64,000 nt of DNA from Nemertoderma westbladi. Lineage: Eukaryota > Xenacoelomorpha > Nemertodermatida > Nemertodermatidae. Position numbers and translations under genes: made by a program. Positions 21,599 to 32,297 of the stretch are shown here, piece after piece (positions within the stretch are counted from its first letter, which is position 1; each line of letters opens with the position of its first letter). The notes beneath the pieces are model-generated. The model had not been told where the DNA came from, ran no database searches, and saw only the letters and a program-made list of their open reading frames with translations. Location: positions 37,016 through 101,015 of the forward strand of contig JAUCBJ010004813.1 of assembly GCA_032718475.1 (NCBI GenBank), written 5' to 3'.

Positions 21599-22520
21599 TT
21601 CCACTTCTGCTGACTTTCTTGTCCTCTCGGCTTCTGCTTCCACTGACTTTCTTGTCCTTTCAGCTTCTATTAACTCTCTCTTTATTATATTAGTATCTTA
21701 AATGGCTTTGAGGTCATCATCATCCATCTTGGCTAGCTCGGCCTCTTCCATCTCGACATCCAGTCCTTCTAACACTCTATTTGCTCCCTCACGATCGGGG
21801 GGGGGGGGGGGGGGGGGGGGGGTGGGGGGGGGGGCAGCTAGGCGTCGTCTCAACTCCTTATCTCCTATGAATCTCTGATAATCCAATAGATAAATATTAA
21901 TAGAGTCTTTCATAGTCCAATTGGCTGGAGCGTCCTGTATGGGCCAGATCCACTAAATTTTCGACTATGGCTTCCAGTATCTGCGTCAGCAAACTACTAG
22001 GGAGAATCAATAGAGGGCCTAGAGTTGGATCATCAGGGTCACGTGTAGAGGCAGCAGTTGAGGCTATCACTTGATAGGGATGTACTATTACTTCCCTATC
22101 CTCAATACTGATGGGTACGGCAAAAGCCATCTCCTCTGTACTGCAGAAACTTCTAATGTCACAGTGGCAGTCATCAGCCGGGTGTACTAGCTGGCCTGAG
22201 TTAGCAGTTACTGCCTTCCATCTTGCCAAGCCCTCATCCAATGAAGCAGGTGATGATGAGGCTTCTTCCCTACTTGCAGGCTCAGTAGACAGTTCCTTGG
22301 TTACTTGATCTCTTTTAACTTGTGCCATAGTACCTATAATATACATATGATGATCAACCAAATTAGGTTCCCTAAGGATAATCCATTTTTCCTTAGGGGA
22401 CTTTCTTACAGTAGGGGGTTTTTTGGCTCGCTCATCATCACCCTTGACTGAGCCACTATCAGGGTCACATACAGTATGGTCTAATATACTGTCAGACAAA
22501 GGACGTTTAGGGACAGACAT
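21599..22520 (-). pseudogene. E3: antisense BEL/Pao gag, N-terminal half
   Basis: The minus strand from 22520 begins MSVPKRPLSDSILDHTVCD, a clear relative of the E1/E2 gag start, followed by PPTVRK, IIGTMAQVKRDQ and a LLILPSSLLTQILEA segment. A second frame (21698-21913) has MKDSINIYLLDYQRF, matching the DAIDIYLSDYQRF segment of E1. The two frames overlap at about 21900, so a frameshift or deletion separates them. A long poly-G tract interrupts the gag at 21797. The E4 insertion at 21598 splits this from the rest of E3. Confidence 0.85.
21797..21834. repeat. poly-G tract with one T
   Basis: 26 G, one T, 11 G on the plus strand, inside the E3 gag. G-quadruplex potential is very high; read length here may be unreliable. 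Confidence 0.9.
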
Positions 22521-22639
22521 ATTAATGACTTAGAAACTAGTTGCCTATTAATATTACAGGAATACAGCAGTATGCTTGATATTAATTAGTGTTGAAACTG
22601 TTAAGCCTATAGTATAATAATAATTACTTACTTTATACT
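22521..22639. other. short leader-like remnant upstream of the E3 gag
   Basis: AT-rich sequence between the E3 gag start and the dispersed repeat. I see no gene. It is much shorter than the E1/E2 leaders. Confidence 0.4.
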
Positions 22640-23311
22640 GTGGTATTAATATATCACATATAGCTAATAAGCCAGCTTGGATATTGCGTATAGCTTACAA
22701 AATGATTGGCCGAGTACTTAATCATGATTCTTTCGAATAATTAGCTAAATAATTTCGTTTAAGCTATTGGCATGATAAATTAATATCTCAGTATCAATAA
22801 CATTAAGTTAAGTAAGTGGTATATTTCTTACAAATTGTGACACCTCCACGCCTAAAATATTTAATACTTTATGAGTTTAACATGTTACCAATAACATGAG
22901 TTTATTGATTTCTTTGTTGGTTACGGAAATTAAACAATATGCGATCTTTAATTATTTTTTCTAGAAATTTGTGCTGTTTGTATATTTTTGTGAATCGCTT
23001 CTATAGTAGTTGTATTTTGTGTTATATTAAAAATAAATATAACATATTAGTTTTAAAACTCAAATTTTATGTTAATAGGCCTACCTTTGCCTTTCATCAA
23101 TCCTGTATGCGCCTTTGGGTTGGGGTTGTGCTGATTAAGAGGGAAGTTAAGAGGGGGAGGGGGGGGGGGGCTTTTCCCTCTCTTTGATTTACTGGTGTTT
23201 GGTTAAATATCTTAGATACCGAGTTTTTGATACAGTAGAATCGCTCAGTATTAATCTGTTTCTCATAACTGAATCTCGTGCTGCGCGAATGCAACACGAA
23301 CGTGTACTGCG
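22640..23311. repeat. dispersed repeat R, copy A
   Basis: Aligns with 58914-59356: shared segments include TAGCTAAATAATTT, TATTTCTTACAAATTG, GCCTAAAATAT, a CTTT(T/C)CCCTCT stretch and a terminal CTGCGCGAA(T/G)GCA(A/C)CACGAACGTGT. A run of G (about 23159-23170) is specific to this copy. Next to the E3 gag start, it could be the LTR of E3's family; I could not fix its ends or a TSD. Confidence 0.6.
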
Positions 23312-24030
23312 TCAATATAATACTGTACTGCGTCAATATTATACTGTACTGTGTCAATATTATACTGTACTGCGTCAATATTATACTGTACTGCGTCACT
23401 ATTATACTGTACTGTGTCAATATAATACTGTACTGCGTCAATATTATACTGTACTGTGTCAATATAATACTGTACTGCGTCAATATTATCCTGTACTGTG
23501 TCAATATAATACTGTACTGTGTCAATATAATACTGTACTGTGTCAATATAATACTGTACTGCGTCAATATTATACTGTACTGTGTCAATATAATACTGTA
23601 CTGTGTCAATATTATACTGTACTGCGTCAATATTATACTATACTGTATCAATATAATACTGAACTGCGTCAATATTATACTGTACTGTGCCAATATAATA
23701 CTGTACTGTGTCAATATTATACTGTACTGCGTCAATATTATACTGTACTGTGTCAATATTATACTGTACTGCGTCAATATTATACTGTACTGTGTCAATA
23801 TTATACTGTACTGTGTCAATATAATACTGTACTGTGTCAATATAATACTGTACTGCGTCAATATTATACTGTACTGTGTCAATATAATACTGTACTGTGT
23901 CAATATTATACTGTACTGCGTCAATATTATACTATACTGTACTGTGTCAATATAATACTGAACTGCGTCAATATTATACTGTACTGTGCCAATATAATAC
24001 TGTACTGTGTCAATATTTAATCTGAATTGT
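23308..24030. repeat. 21-bp minisatellite, about 34 copies
   Basis: Unit GTCAATATTATACTGTACTG plus C or T (21 bp), with a second common form having AATATAATAC. Because 21 is a multiple of three and the unit lacks stops in several frames, long seven-residue-repeat ORFs appear on both strands (for example 23097-24035 minus, 23184-24020 plus). These are not genes. Confidence 0.95.
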
Positions 24031-24434
24031 GTCAATATTTTGCAGTATTTTTAAATATTGCAACCCCACTTCAAATATTGAATTTTGAGCCAGATATGAT
24101 GCTACTGTACACTGCCTGTAGGCCTTGTTGGTATACTGTATACAGTACAAAAAGGTAGCCACTGAACCGTCAACTCGTATCAAAGTCCAATTAGATACGT
24201 CCAAGAATTCAATCAATGAATCGAATGAAAAACTCAGATTGAGTTCGTCTAGCCAATTGCATTCCGTTTTACAATAGTTTTTAACCAATAGATTCAGAGG
24301 TTGTATCACCATATTGTATTTTATAAGCGATAAAAACTTTGTTTTTCATCTGATCATTTCAGAAGCTCCGCGCCATAATATTGATACCGTTAGTTAGGCC
24401 TTTAATGTAAGTCCCTGGCACACAGGGCTTTAAT

Positions 24435-24595
24435 ATGGAGTTACTTTTTTGTATTATTTATGTAGCATTACTATTTACCAATGCCGCAACGCAGGACAAC
24501 ATAGGCACTGATGGAAACCTGGCTAGCGGAAACAACCCAATATACAGGAATATCGTAGCCATACCGGAGACCCAATGTACCGGGATTGTTATCAC
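24435..24595 (+). CDS. exon 1 of a secreted S1 serine-protease homologue
   Basis: ATG followed by a signal peptide (hydrophobic LLFCIIYVALLF, then TNAATQ), a short linker and a chymotrypsin-fold N-terminal strand ending QCTGIVIT at a GTAAGT donor (phase 2). Joined to the exon at 59819 it completes the Thr codon and reads on into PMNIITAASC, the normal order of strands in the S1 family, so I pair them despite an about 35-kb intron. A TTTCAG acceptor at about 24360 suggests an upstream untranslated exon. The whole protein would be 282 residues. See exons 2-4 for catalytic positions. Minus-strand ORFs here look like shadows. Confidence 0.7.
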
Positions 24596-24605
24596 GTAAG
24601 TACAA

Positions 24606-24622
24606 GGGGGGGGGGGGGGGGT
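24606..24622. repeat. poly-G tract
   Basis: 17 G just after the exon 1 donor site. Confidence 0.9.
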
Positions 24623-24790
24623 AAATCAGTTTAATCAGTGCACGGCCTGCAATCTTTTGGTTAGAGGTTCGATCCCGCCAGGGTCCACTATGGCTTTAAT
24701 CCCATGGGGTCGATAAATTGAGGAGCAATGGAATTACTCGAAGCAAAACCTGGGATCTGAGTCGCGGCGCCCACCCCTTTGAGTAGATTC
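24623..24790 (+). repeat. possible tRNA-derived SINE fragment
   Basis: Contains GGTTCGATCCC, a good match to a Pol III B box, after TTTTGGTTAGA, followed by CGCCAGGGTCCA. A clear A box is not seen. The segment lies next to a poly-G tract. A complete tRNA cannot be folded. Confidence 0.35.
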
Positions 24791-25021
24791 TATCGAATCG
24801 AAAGAGGTGCCTTCGGGTCGCCCCTTTCGGCTTCGCCCGACTGTTTGCTTACATTCTTGTACTTCAACTAAACTAATACAGCTGCACATTCAGAACCGAT
24901 CAACTCTATAGTTGATTTTAAATTTTCAAATTAAAAAAATTTTTAAATTAAACAATTTGACTTTCTTTAACCGCTTACAGTATGTACATTAGACCTATGT
25001 ACCATGACCTGTAATGGTACA

Positions 25022-25111
25022 ACCATGACCTACTATAACATATGTAACATTTAACATGTACTATAACACTATGACCTACTATACTATAACTCTGTTATAG
25101 TAGGTCATGGT
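25022..25111. repeat. 19-bp perfect inverted repeat next to a poly-C tract
   Basis: ACCATGACCTACTATAACA at 25022-25040 and its reverse complement at 25093-25111, loop 52 nt containing further ACCTACTATA copies. A C15-T-C7 tract follows at 25116-25138. Confidence 0.8.
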
Positions 25112-25552
25112 ACAACCCCCCCCCCCCCCCTCCCCCCCTAATTTTCTGAAATTTGTATCATATTGCTGGACTAATTTCTATAATTAGAAAGCTTGCGTTG
25201 AAAGGATTCCAAATACAGTATGTAACAATGTCCTGGTTTCATACCTAGAGAAACAGCTGAGATATAGGAGTTCAAAGATTGGAGGAATGGCTCATTCCAT
25301 GCAAATGTCAATCGCAGTGCCAAGTTTGAAAAATGTGAATTATTGCTTCTCATGTCAATTTTCAGAACCAATATATGATGCGACTTACAAATTTAACTCA
25401 AAAACCCGCATCAAAAGTGGTGAACTTTCTGAAATCTGGTGTTATTCGTCCTTAACTCTAAAACTACAAAAAAATAGTGAACATAGTATGACACCCGCGA
25501 TTTATAAGTAGCTTTAGGCAGAAGAAATATCAAAGGAAGTAAGCGTTTATTT

Positions 25553-26322
25553 GGATAGATCTTTTTACAGAACACAAGCGAACACAGTAGAACACACCTG
25601 AACACGGTCCAAAAACTGCAGAACACAATCGAACACAGTCGAAAATAGAAAGAGCATAAAAAATAACACCGGGTACCGGTACCAACTTTTAGATAAAATT
25701 AGCCAGGCTTGGCTTTTCTATAAGTAAATTCCCGAAATTATTGAACAAAATTGTCGCGAAATTAAATATTCATTTCTTATCAGATCAGGCCTAGCCTAAG
25801 CCTACATCTCAACTAATAATTTAACATACTGTAGTAGTAGGCCTAAGTTAAGTGTGGTTAGCACTGGGTTGTACCGACGTATTGTACCGTACGTCATGTA
25901 CAGTACGTACGGTAACGGGCCTAACTTCTTATTTCATATCCTCAGCAATCAGTCGCAACTCAAGCTATTGCAGTACACAGGCAAACAGGCCTATTAGCTA
26001 ACCCGCTATTACTATATATGTGACAGGTACGGTACCCGGTAGGCTTCCCTACATAGTTTGTTATACAGTACAGCAGTACAGAACAAATGATAGGCCTTCC
26101 TGATAAGAAATGAATATTTAATTTCGCGACAATTTTATTCAATAATTTCGGGAATTTACTTATAGAAAAGCAACGCGAGGCGAATTTTTACATAAAAGTT
26201 GGTACCTGGTGATATTTTTTGTGCTCTTTCTATCTTCGACTGTGTTCGATTGTGTTCGGCAGTTGGATTGTGTTCGGGTGTGTTCTTGTGTGTTCGCTTG
26301 TGTTCTGTAAAAAGATCTATCC
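25553..26322. mobile_element. foldback/MITE-like element with about 235-bp inverted arms
   Basis: The left arm from 25553 (GGATAGATCTTTTTACAG) is mirrored at the right end (CTGTAAAAAGATCTATCC, ending 26322). Similarity continues inward to about 25790 and back to 26088, including TTAAATATTCATTTCTTATC and its complement. The outer arms are packed with GAACACA-type motifs. No transposase ORF, so it is non-autonomous. I found no convincing TSD. Confidence 0.75.
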
Positions 26323-26429
26323 CGTGTATTTAGATAGAAGAACCTCAACTGGGATAATCATAACAGACATAATAACTTCATATCAATTTCTGATATATTA
26401 AGACACTTTGAAAAAATGCATGAAGATCA

Positions 26430-26745
26430 CTGTATAACATTGGAGGTGTCTCATTGGTTCCCCCAAGCTTGACACTAGAACAAAATCGCCTCCGCTTTGC
26501 AGGACATTGCTTTCGCCGTGAGGACCAGCCAGTGCATAATCTTGTACTTTGGCAGCCTCATGGAGTGAATAAGCATGGTGGACAGCCCATGACTTTCTTG
26601 AGACGCATCTTAAAGGACACTGGCCTTGAAGATGCGGATGATCTAGCAAATGTCATGGGTGATAGGGAGTTGTGGCGGTGCAATTTTGTTGACAAGCCGG
26701 CACAGCATTCTTAAAAATGCAGCTGCAATGCAGCATGCCGATCCT
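26430..26745 (+). mobile_element. 5'-truncated LINE fragment, 3' end of family L1x
   Basis: Matches the end of the LINE at 31220-32229 (minus): RT C-terminal residues RLRFAGHCFRREDQPVHNL...VDKPAQHS, then the 3' end GCAGCTGCAATGCAGCATGC and a TAG repeat. Only about 85 codons remain. Confidence 0.85.
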
Positions 26746-27692
26746 AGTAGTAGTAGTTTAATTACCTATAAACATTAAACGCTACCGATTTCAATGCTAG
26801 CTAGCGATTTTGCAAGTTAGCTAATTATTTTTTGAAAAAGCAACTTCAAGAACAAGCTACTACAAAAAAATAGCGTTTATGGGTACACATACTATCTAAT
26901 ATTTTTTTACTAGCTATTTTTAAGCAGTTTTTTTTTGCATATGACAATGTTCTAGAACATATCCCGCGGCAAAAAAATATATTAATTTTTTTATGGTATC
27001 TAGTATTTTTTGTCTAGCTAGATAATGTGTTTGGTACACACCTATTTCAATTTTTTGGCAAAAATTGTTAATAAAAAAAAATGAATGAATGAATTTCGCA
27101 GATATAGGTGTGTACCAAACGCAAAAGTGACTCACTTTAGTATTGCGTTTGGTACACACCAATTTATTAAGAAAAAAGACAATTTTGGGTATTTTTTATA
27201 AGAATGTAGAAAATTTAAGGAAAAGAAAAACATCAATTGTAATTGGATAAATATAAAAAAAAAATAACTAATTAAGAGAAAGTTGCATATAAAAGAATAA
27301 GAAATAAATAAATATTCTAAAATAATATTCTAGAATAAAAAATAATCGAGTATCTAAGCTACAATTAACTATAATAAATAGTACAATGTAATAAAAATTA
27401 AACTTTGAAAAAAATTGAAATAGGTGTGTACCAAACGCAATAGAGCCAGCTAGTTTTTTTAATAAAATTTACTAGCTATTTTTAAGCGCAGTTTTATTTT
27501 TTTCAAAAAATAAAAGATGCAGTATGACATTCTAGAATATTTTGTTACTTGCAAAGTAAAAAACTGACACTAAACAATAACTGGAATTGAAAAGAGTAAA
27601 TTAAAAGATGGAAGAAATCCATTCATGGAGATAATAAAGAAATAACAGCAACCTACCCTGTTGATTAAATCATACTGTTTAAATATTTATAC
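26746..27692. repeat. AT-rich segment with repeated GTTTGGTACACACC motifs
   Basis: No gene. GTTTGGTACACACC or its complement occurs near 27029(+), 27108(-), 27143(+) and 27421(-). TTTACTAGCTATTTTTAAGC occurs at about 26907 and 27466, each followed downstream by a TTCTAGAA-type motif, suggesting a duplicated or inverted repeat structure of a decayed element. Confidence 0.5.
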
Positions 27693-27721
27693 TAGAAAGG
27701 CATTTCCTAAAGGAAATGCAA

Positions 27722-28951
27722 CCACGAAGCTAAGGAAAATTAAACACTATTTGACTCATCACTTCATTGCTTTACAGAGTTAAGAGGCATATGCCTTAAA
27801 AACTCATATTACAATGGCAACCGGAATTTTCTAGAACTGCTGAGGATTACATTAAGATCCGGTTTGTGGTTCCAGGTGACACATACTTCAATTCAGTTTC
27901 ATTGAGTAGTTAATGTGTAAAACAAAGGATTTAATTGTTAAAACGTCTGTTTGTAGTGGTTGTCATGGAAACTGAAAAATGGAACAATTTAAATTGGATG
28001 CGGAATTAGTGATATAGTGGGGGTAGGGATTGGTCCCAAGTCGAATACCTTAAAGTTACGCTTCAAATAACCATTTTATAAATTTGAACATCTGTTTAGC
28101 ATGGTTGCCCTAGTAACTAGATTTTTTAATTAACCTCAATAAGCTCGACTATTGTCCTTATCATTGAGTTGAGAAACCCCAAGTTTATATCTATTGCGGT
28201 TATTCTATAAATAGAGTTATGAATATAGACTTGAATGATATAATCTGTAATAAACTCCAGTTACCACGGTAACTAGATATTTCTGGAATGTTTTTTAGTT
28301 TCACTAAAAGTTCCAACTAGTGGTCTAGTTAACACATAACCAGTTTCGTAAAATTTTATAGCGAAGTCTATGTCCAAATGAGTAATTTTTGTATAAAAAC
28401 ATCTGTTTACAGCGGTTGTCATGGTAACTGCAAAATAGAACAATCAAATTCGGACGCAGAATAAGTTATATAGTGGGGGTAGGGGTTGGTCCCAAGTCAT
28501 AACACCTTATCCTTAGGCTTCAAATTAACATTTTATAAATTTTAACATCTGTTTAGCCCGGTTGCCAAGGTAACTGGATTTTCTATTTAACCTCAATCGG
28601 CTCTGTTATGGACCTTATAGTTGAGTTGAGAAACCCCAAGTTTATATCTATTATAGTTTTCCTACAAATAGAGTTATAAATATTGACTTGAAATACATAG
28701 ACTTTTTTCTAAGTCCGTTGCCATGGAAACCAGATTTTTCCTGGATATGAGACCCAGTCCAAAAGATGCGCCTCGACGAGTAGTATATACATGCAAAATT
28801 TCAGGGTACTTTTAAAGGCTACATAGTTTTTTCACCTATCAAAAAAAAACTAATCTGCCCCATACAAGTAAAATAGCCCACTATGAATAGACCATCTCAG
28901 CTAAGGAAAATCTTTCTTAGCGAAAGTAGTTGATTTTCCTTAGCTTCGTGG
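27722..28951. mobile_element. TIR-bounded repeat unit 1 with regularly spaced X-box-like palindromes
   Basis: Bounded by a perfect 19-bp inverted repeat CCACGAAGCTAAGGAAAAT (27722-27740; complement 28933-28951). Just outside the left end is a hairpin GCATTTCC-TAAA-GGAAATGC. A second near-identical unit follows at 28999. Inside, GTTGCCATGGTAAC-like 14-mers recur near 27810, 27959, 28104, 28260, 28415, 28561 and 28717, i.e. every 145-156 bp; there is also an internal duplication of about 457 bp. No transposase. Confidence 0.75.
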
Positions 28952-28998
28952 ATAGTTAAATATAAATACTAGAAAGGCATTTCCTAAAGGAAATGCAA

Positions 28999-30224
28999 CC
29001 ACGAAGCTAAGGAAAATTAAACACTCTTTGACTCATCACTTCATTGCTTTACAGAGTTAAGAGGCATATGCCTTTAAAACTCATATTACCATGGCAACCT
29101 GAGTTTTCTAGAAATGCTGAGGTTTACATTAAGATCCGGTTTGTGGTTCCAGGTGACACATACTTCAATTCAGTTACATTGAGTAGTTAATGTGTAAAAC
29201 AAAGGATTTAATTGTTAAAACGTCTGTTTGTAGTGGTTGTCATGGAAACTGAAAAATGCGACAATTTAAATTGGATGCGGAATTAGTGATATAGTGGGGG
29301 TAGGGATTGGTCCCAAGTCGTAATACCTTAAATTTATGCTTCAAATAACCATTTTATAAATTTGAACATCTGTTTAGCATGGTTGCCCTGGTAACTGGAT
29401 TTTCTAATTAACCTCAATCAGCTCGACTATTGTTCTTATCATTGAGTTGAGAAACCCCAAGTTTATATCTATTGCGGTTATTCTATAAATAGAGTTATGA
29501 ATATAGACTTGAATGATATAATCTGTAATAAACTCCAGTTACCATGGTAACTAGATATTTCTGGAATGTTTTGAGTTTTACTAAAAGTTCGAACTAGTGG
29601 TCCAGATAACACATAACCAGTTTCGTAAAATTTTATCGCGAAGTCTACGTCCAAATGAGTAATTTTTGTATTAAAACATCTGTTTTCAGCGGTTGTCATG
29701 GAAACTACAAAATAGAACAATGAAATTTGGACGCAGAATAAGTTATATAGTGGGGGTAGGGGTTGGTCCCAAGTCATAACACCTTAACCTTAGGCTTCAA
29801 ATTAACATTTTATAAATTTTAACATCTGTTTAGCCCGGTTGCCAAAGTAACTGGATTTTATATTTAGCCTCAATCGGATCTGCTATGGACATTATAGTTG
29901 AGTTGAGAAACCCCAAGTTTATATGTATTATAGTTTTCCTACAAATAGAGTTATAAATATTGACTTGAAATACATAGACTTTTTTCTAAGTCCGTTGGCA
30001 TGGAAACCAGATTTTTCCTGGATATGAGACCCGGCCCAAAAGATGCGCCTCGACGAGTAGTATATACATGCAAAATTTCAGGGTACTTTTAAAGGCTAGT
30101 TTTTTCCGGAATCAAAAAAAACCAAATCTGCCTCACACAAGTAAAATAGCCCACTATGAATAGACCATCTCAGCCAAGGAAAATCTTTCTTAGCGAAAGT
30201 AGTTGATTTTCCTTAGCTTCGTGG
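28999..30224. mobile_element. TIR-bounded repeat unit 2 (tandem copy of unit 1)
   Basis: Same ends as unit 1 (28999-29017 and 30206-30224) and about 1,277 bp downstream of it. The palindromes are at 29086, 29235, 29382, 29538, 29692, 29838 and 29994, with the same spacing series as unit 1. Very similar throughout with scattered substitutions, so the duplication is moderately young. Confidence 0.75.
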
Positions 30225-31207
30225 ATCTTGAAACATGGTAACAATGGTTTATGTTATAAAAATGTAGTGTTATACGGAACTGTGACCCAAAGTAGTACCC
30301 AACTCAAAATTTGGTATATATAAATATTATTATATCGTACTTTTGAAATATGGAACACAGGAACATGCAGTAAAATCCACACTCATATACTTTGCTAAGC
30401 TACTTCTGTACTTTTTCTGTACTATCCCTATTGTGTATCCTCTAACATGTTCTAGAACATGTTCATAAAAATAAATGGCAAAAACTAGCTCGTAAAAAAA
30501 ATTTGAGGGGGAGGTGTACCTATAACACACTAGTTGCCAATGTTATAATCGCTGAAATTTTTAATCTATAATAATTATGTTAACACTCAAACATGTCAGG
30601 TTTAGGATATAAATATCAGCCCAATTTCGATTCTTAACCTTGTCTAAAGTTACAGAAAGGCCACGCTAATAAAATAAACATAATTTATCTAACTTTCCTG
30701 CATATTCTTGTAACTAATGGTATAATTAAAGGCGATTGAAATCGCAACACTAAACTTTAATGCCGTCTCCATAGCAACAGGATCTAAAAATCAGTCGAAA
30801 AAGATTGTCATTATTTCGTAAATGAACTAAATTGACTTTGTAGAAGATTTTAATCCATTATGACATGCTGTATTGCAGTTGCTATGCCTTAAAGTAGGGT
30901 TATGTGGTCCTTAGCAACTGGGTTGTTATTTCAAAATGCCCAAAGTCAAAAATATTATAATCGCCATTTCCTCATTAAGTGGGACCTATAGAACTCAAAA
31001 CATCAAAAAAATTTAATCCGTCCAAAAAATTTTCGGTATACCATTGTGGCTGCCGGACTAGTTTGGTTATCTTACAAGTTAGAACAATGGAGAAATCTCA
31101 AGATGTGTTCTAGAAGTTTATTGTTTCTGTTATTGATTACTTTACAGCGTTAGGAGGATACCATCAGAGCGCCGATAAGTTGATATATAATGCAACAAAA
31201 TATGTTT
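30225..31207. other. gene-free stretch with loose similarity to the preceding repeat
   Basis: No ORF I can support. Contains CCATAGCAAC, GTTGCTATG and CCTTAGCAAC motifs near 30770, 30880 and 30911, reminiscent of the X-box-like palindromes, and an ATGTTCTAGAACAT palindrome near 30449. Confidence 0.4.
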
Positions 31208-31219
31208 TAGTAAAGAGAT

Positions 31220-32229
31220 TCTAGGATCGGCATGCTGCATTGCAGCTGCATTTTTAAGAATGCTGTGCCGGCTTGTCAACAAAATTGCACCGCCACAACT
31301 CCCTATCACCCATGACATTTGCTAGATCATCCGCATCTTTAAGGCCAGTGTCCTTTAAGATGCGTCTCAAGAAAGTCATGGGCTGTCCACCATGCTTATT
31401 CACTCCATGAGGCTGCCAAAGTACAAGATTATGCACTGGCTGGTCCTCACGGCGAAAGCAATGTCCTGCAAAGCGGAGGCGATTTTGTTCTAGTGTCAAG
31501 CTTGGGGGAACCAATGAGACACCTCCAATGTTATATAGTGTCTGGTTGGAGATGTGTGCATTGTACTTGACACAATGAACCCGGCGTAGCATTCTTGTGA
31601 ATGTGCCATCCAGAGATTTGGTGTCCTCAGCAGTTAGAGCCCAGCATGGACTCCCATAGAGGAGTACTGGAACTACTGCTGCTCTAAATAATCGGAACTT
31701 AAGTTTCCGATTAATTCTCGGTGACTTCCAAATCCTGGAAAGCCTATTCAAGGCTGCCCATGCCTTTCCCTTACGTATTCGAAGGTCCTCACCTGACTTC
31801 CGGATCCATGATCCCAGGTAACAGAAGTCGTCCACATGCTCAAGCATACCATCATTTGATCTTATGCTCATCCAATCAGAGACTTGCTGAGGACTTTCAA
31901 AGTTAACTGTCAGAATTTTGGTCTTTCTGGAGTTAATAAAAAGACCAACACTAGAAGCAGCATGTTCTAATGAGCTGAGGAGCCGTTGGGCTCCCTCTAA
32001 TGATTCTGAGAGTACTCCTAAGTCATCAGCAAAGTCTAGATCAGTTAGGTACTTGGCAGGATTTCCTCGACTTCTGGAGCCAGTAGGTGGAGTTATCATC
32101 ACCCCATCATCATTATGATGATCTAAGGACATGCGTAGAACATAGTCAACCACAATAATGAACAAGAATGGTGCAAGTGTGTCTCCTTGGAGGACGTCCC
32201 ATAACACTTCAAATGTTTCTGTGTCACCG
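31220..32229 (-). mobile_element. 5'-truncated LINE (family L1x) with 12-bp TSD
   Basis: About 1 kb flanked by TAGTAAAGAGAT at 31208-31219 and 32230-32241. The 3' end in element orientation is GCAGCTGCAATGCAGCATGCCGATC-type sequence, shared with the copies at 26745, about 61130 and about 62985. Truncated at the 5' side within the RT, the usual LINE outcome. Confidence 0.9.
31254..32207 (-). pseudogene. LINE reverse transcriptase, C-terminal two thirds (317 aa)
   Basis: Open for 317 codons. Shows VLQGDTLAPFLFIIVVDYVLR (RT thumb-side motif), then FADDLGVLSES (the YADD/FADD catalytic motif near residue 59), a GSWIR region, VLLYGSPCWAL, and a C-terminal RLRFAGHCFRR segment. It makes DNA from LINE RNA at a nicked target. 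Missing are the endonuclease and the N-terminal half of the RT, lost by 5' truncation. The clade (RTE/CR1/Daphne-like) is not decided. It has no intact start and is non-functional alone. Confidence 0.88.
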
Positions 32230-32297
32230 TAGTAAAGAGATACAAACAGGTAATAGTTAGTTAGTTAAACCTAAAAGTATAAGTGGAGCTGATTGAG

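Noticed and set aside
23308-24030. CRISPR-like array
   Set aside because: Units are contiguous with no unique spacers, and the context is eukaryotic.
23097-24035. 312-, 278- and 225-residue ORFs over the minisatellite
   Set aside because: They arise only because the 21-bp unit has no stop in several frames on both strands.
24010-24312. 100-residue minus-strand ORF upstream of exon 1
   Set aside because: Starts in unrelated AT-rich sequence, ends in the minisatellite, no recognisable domain or splice context.
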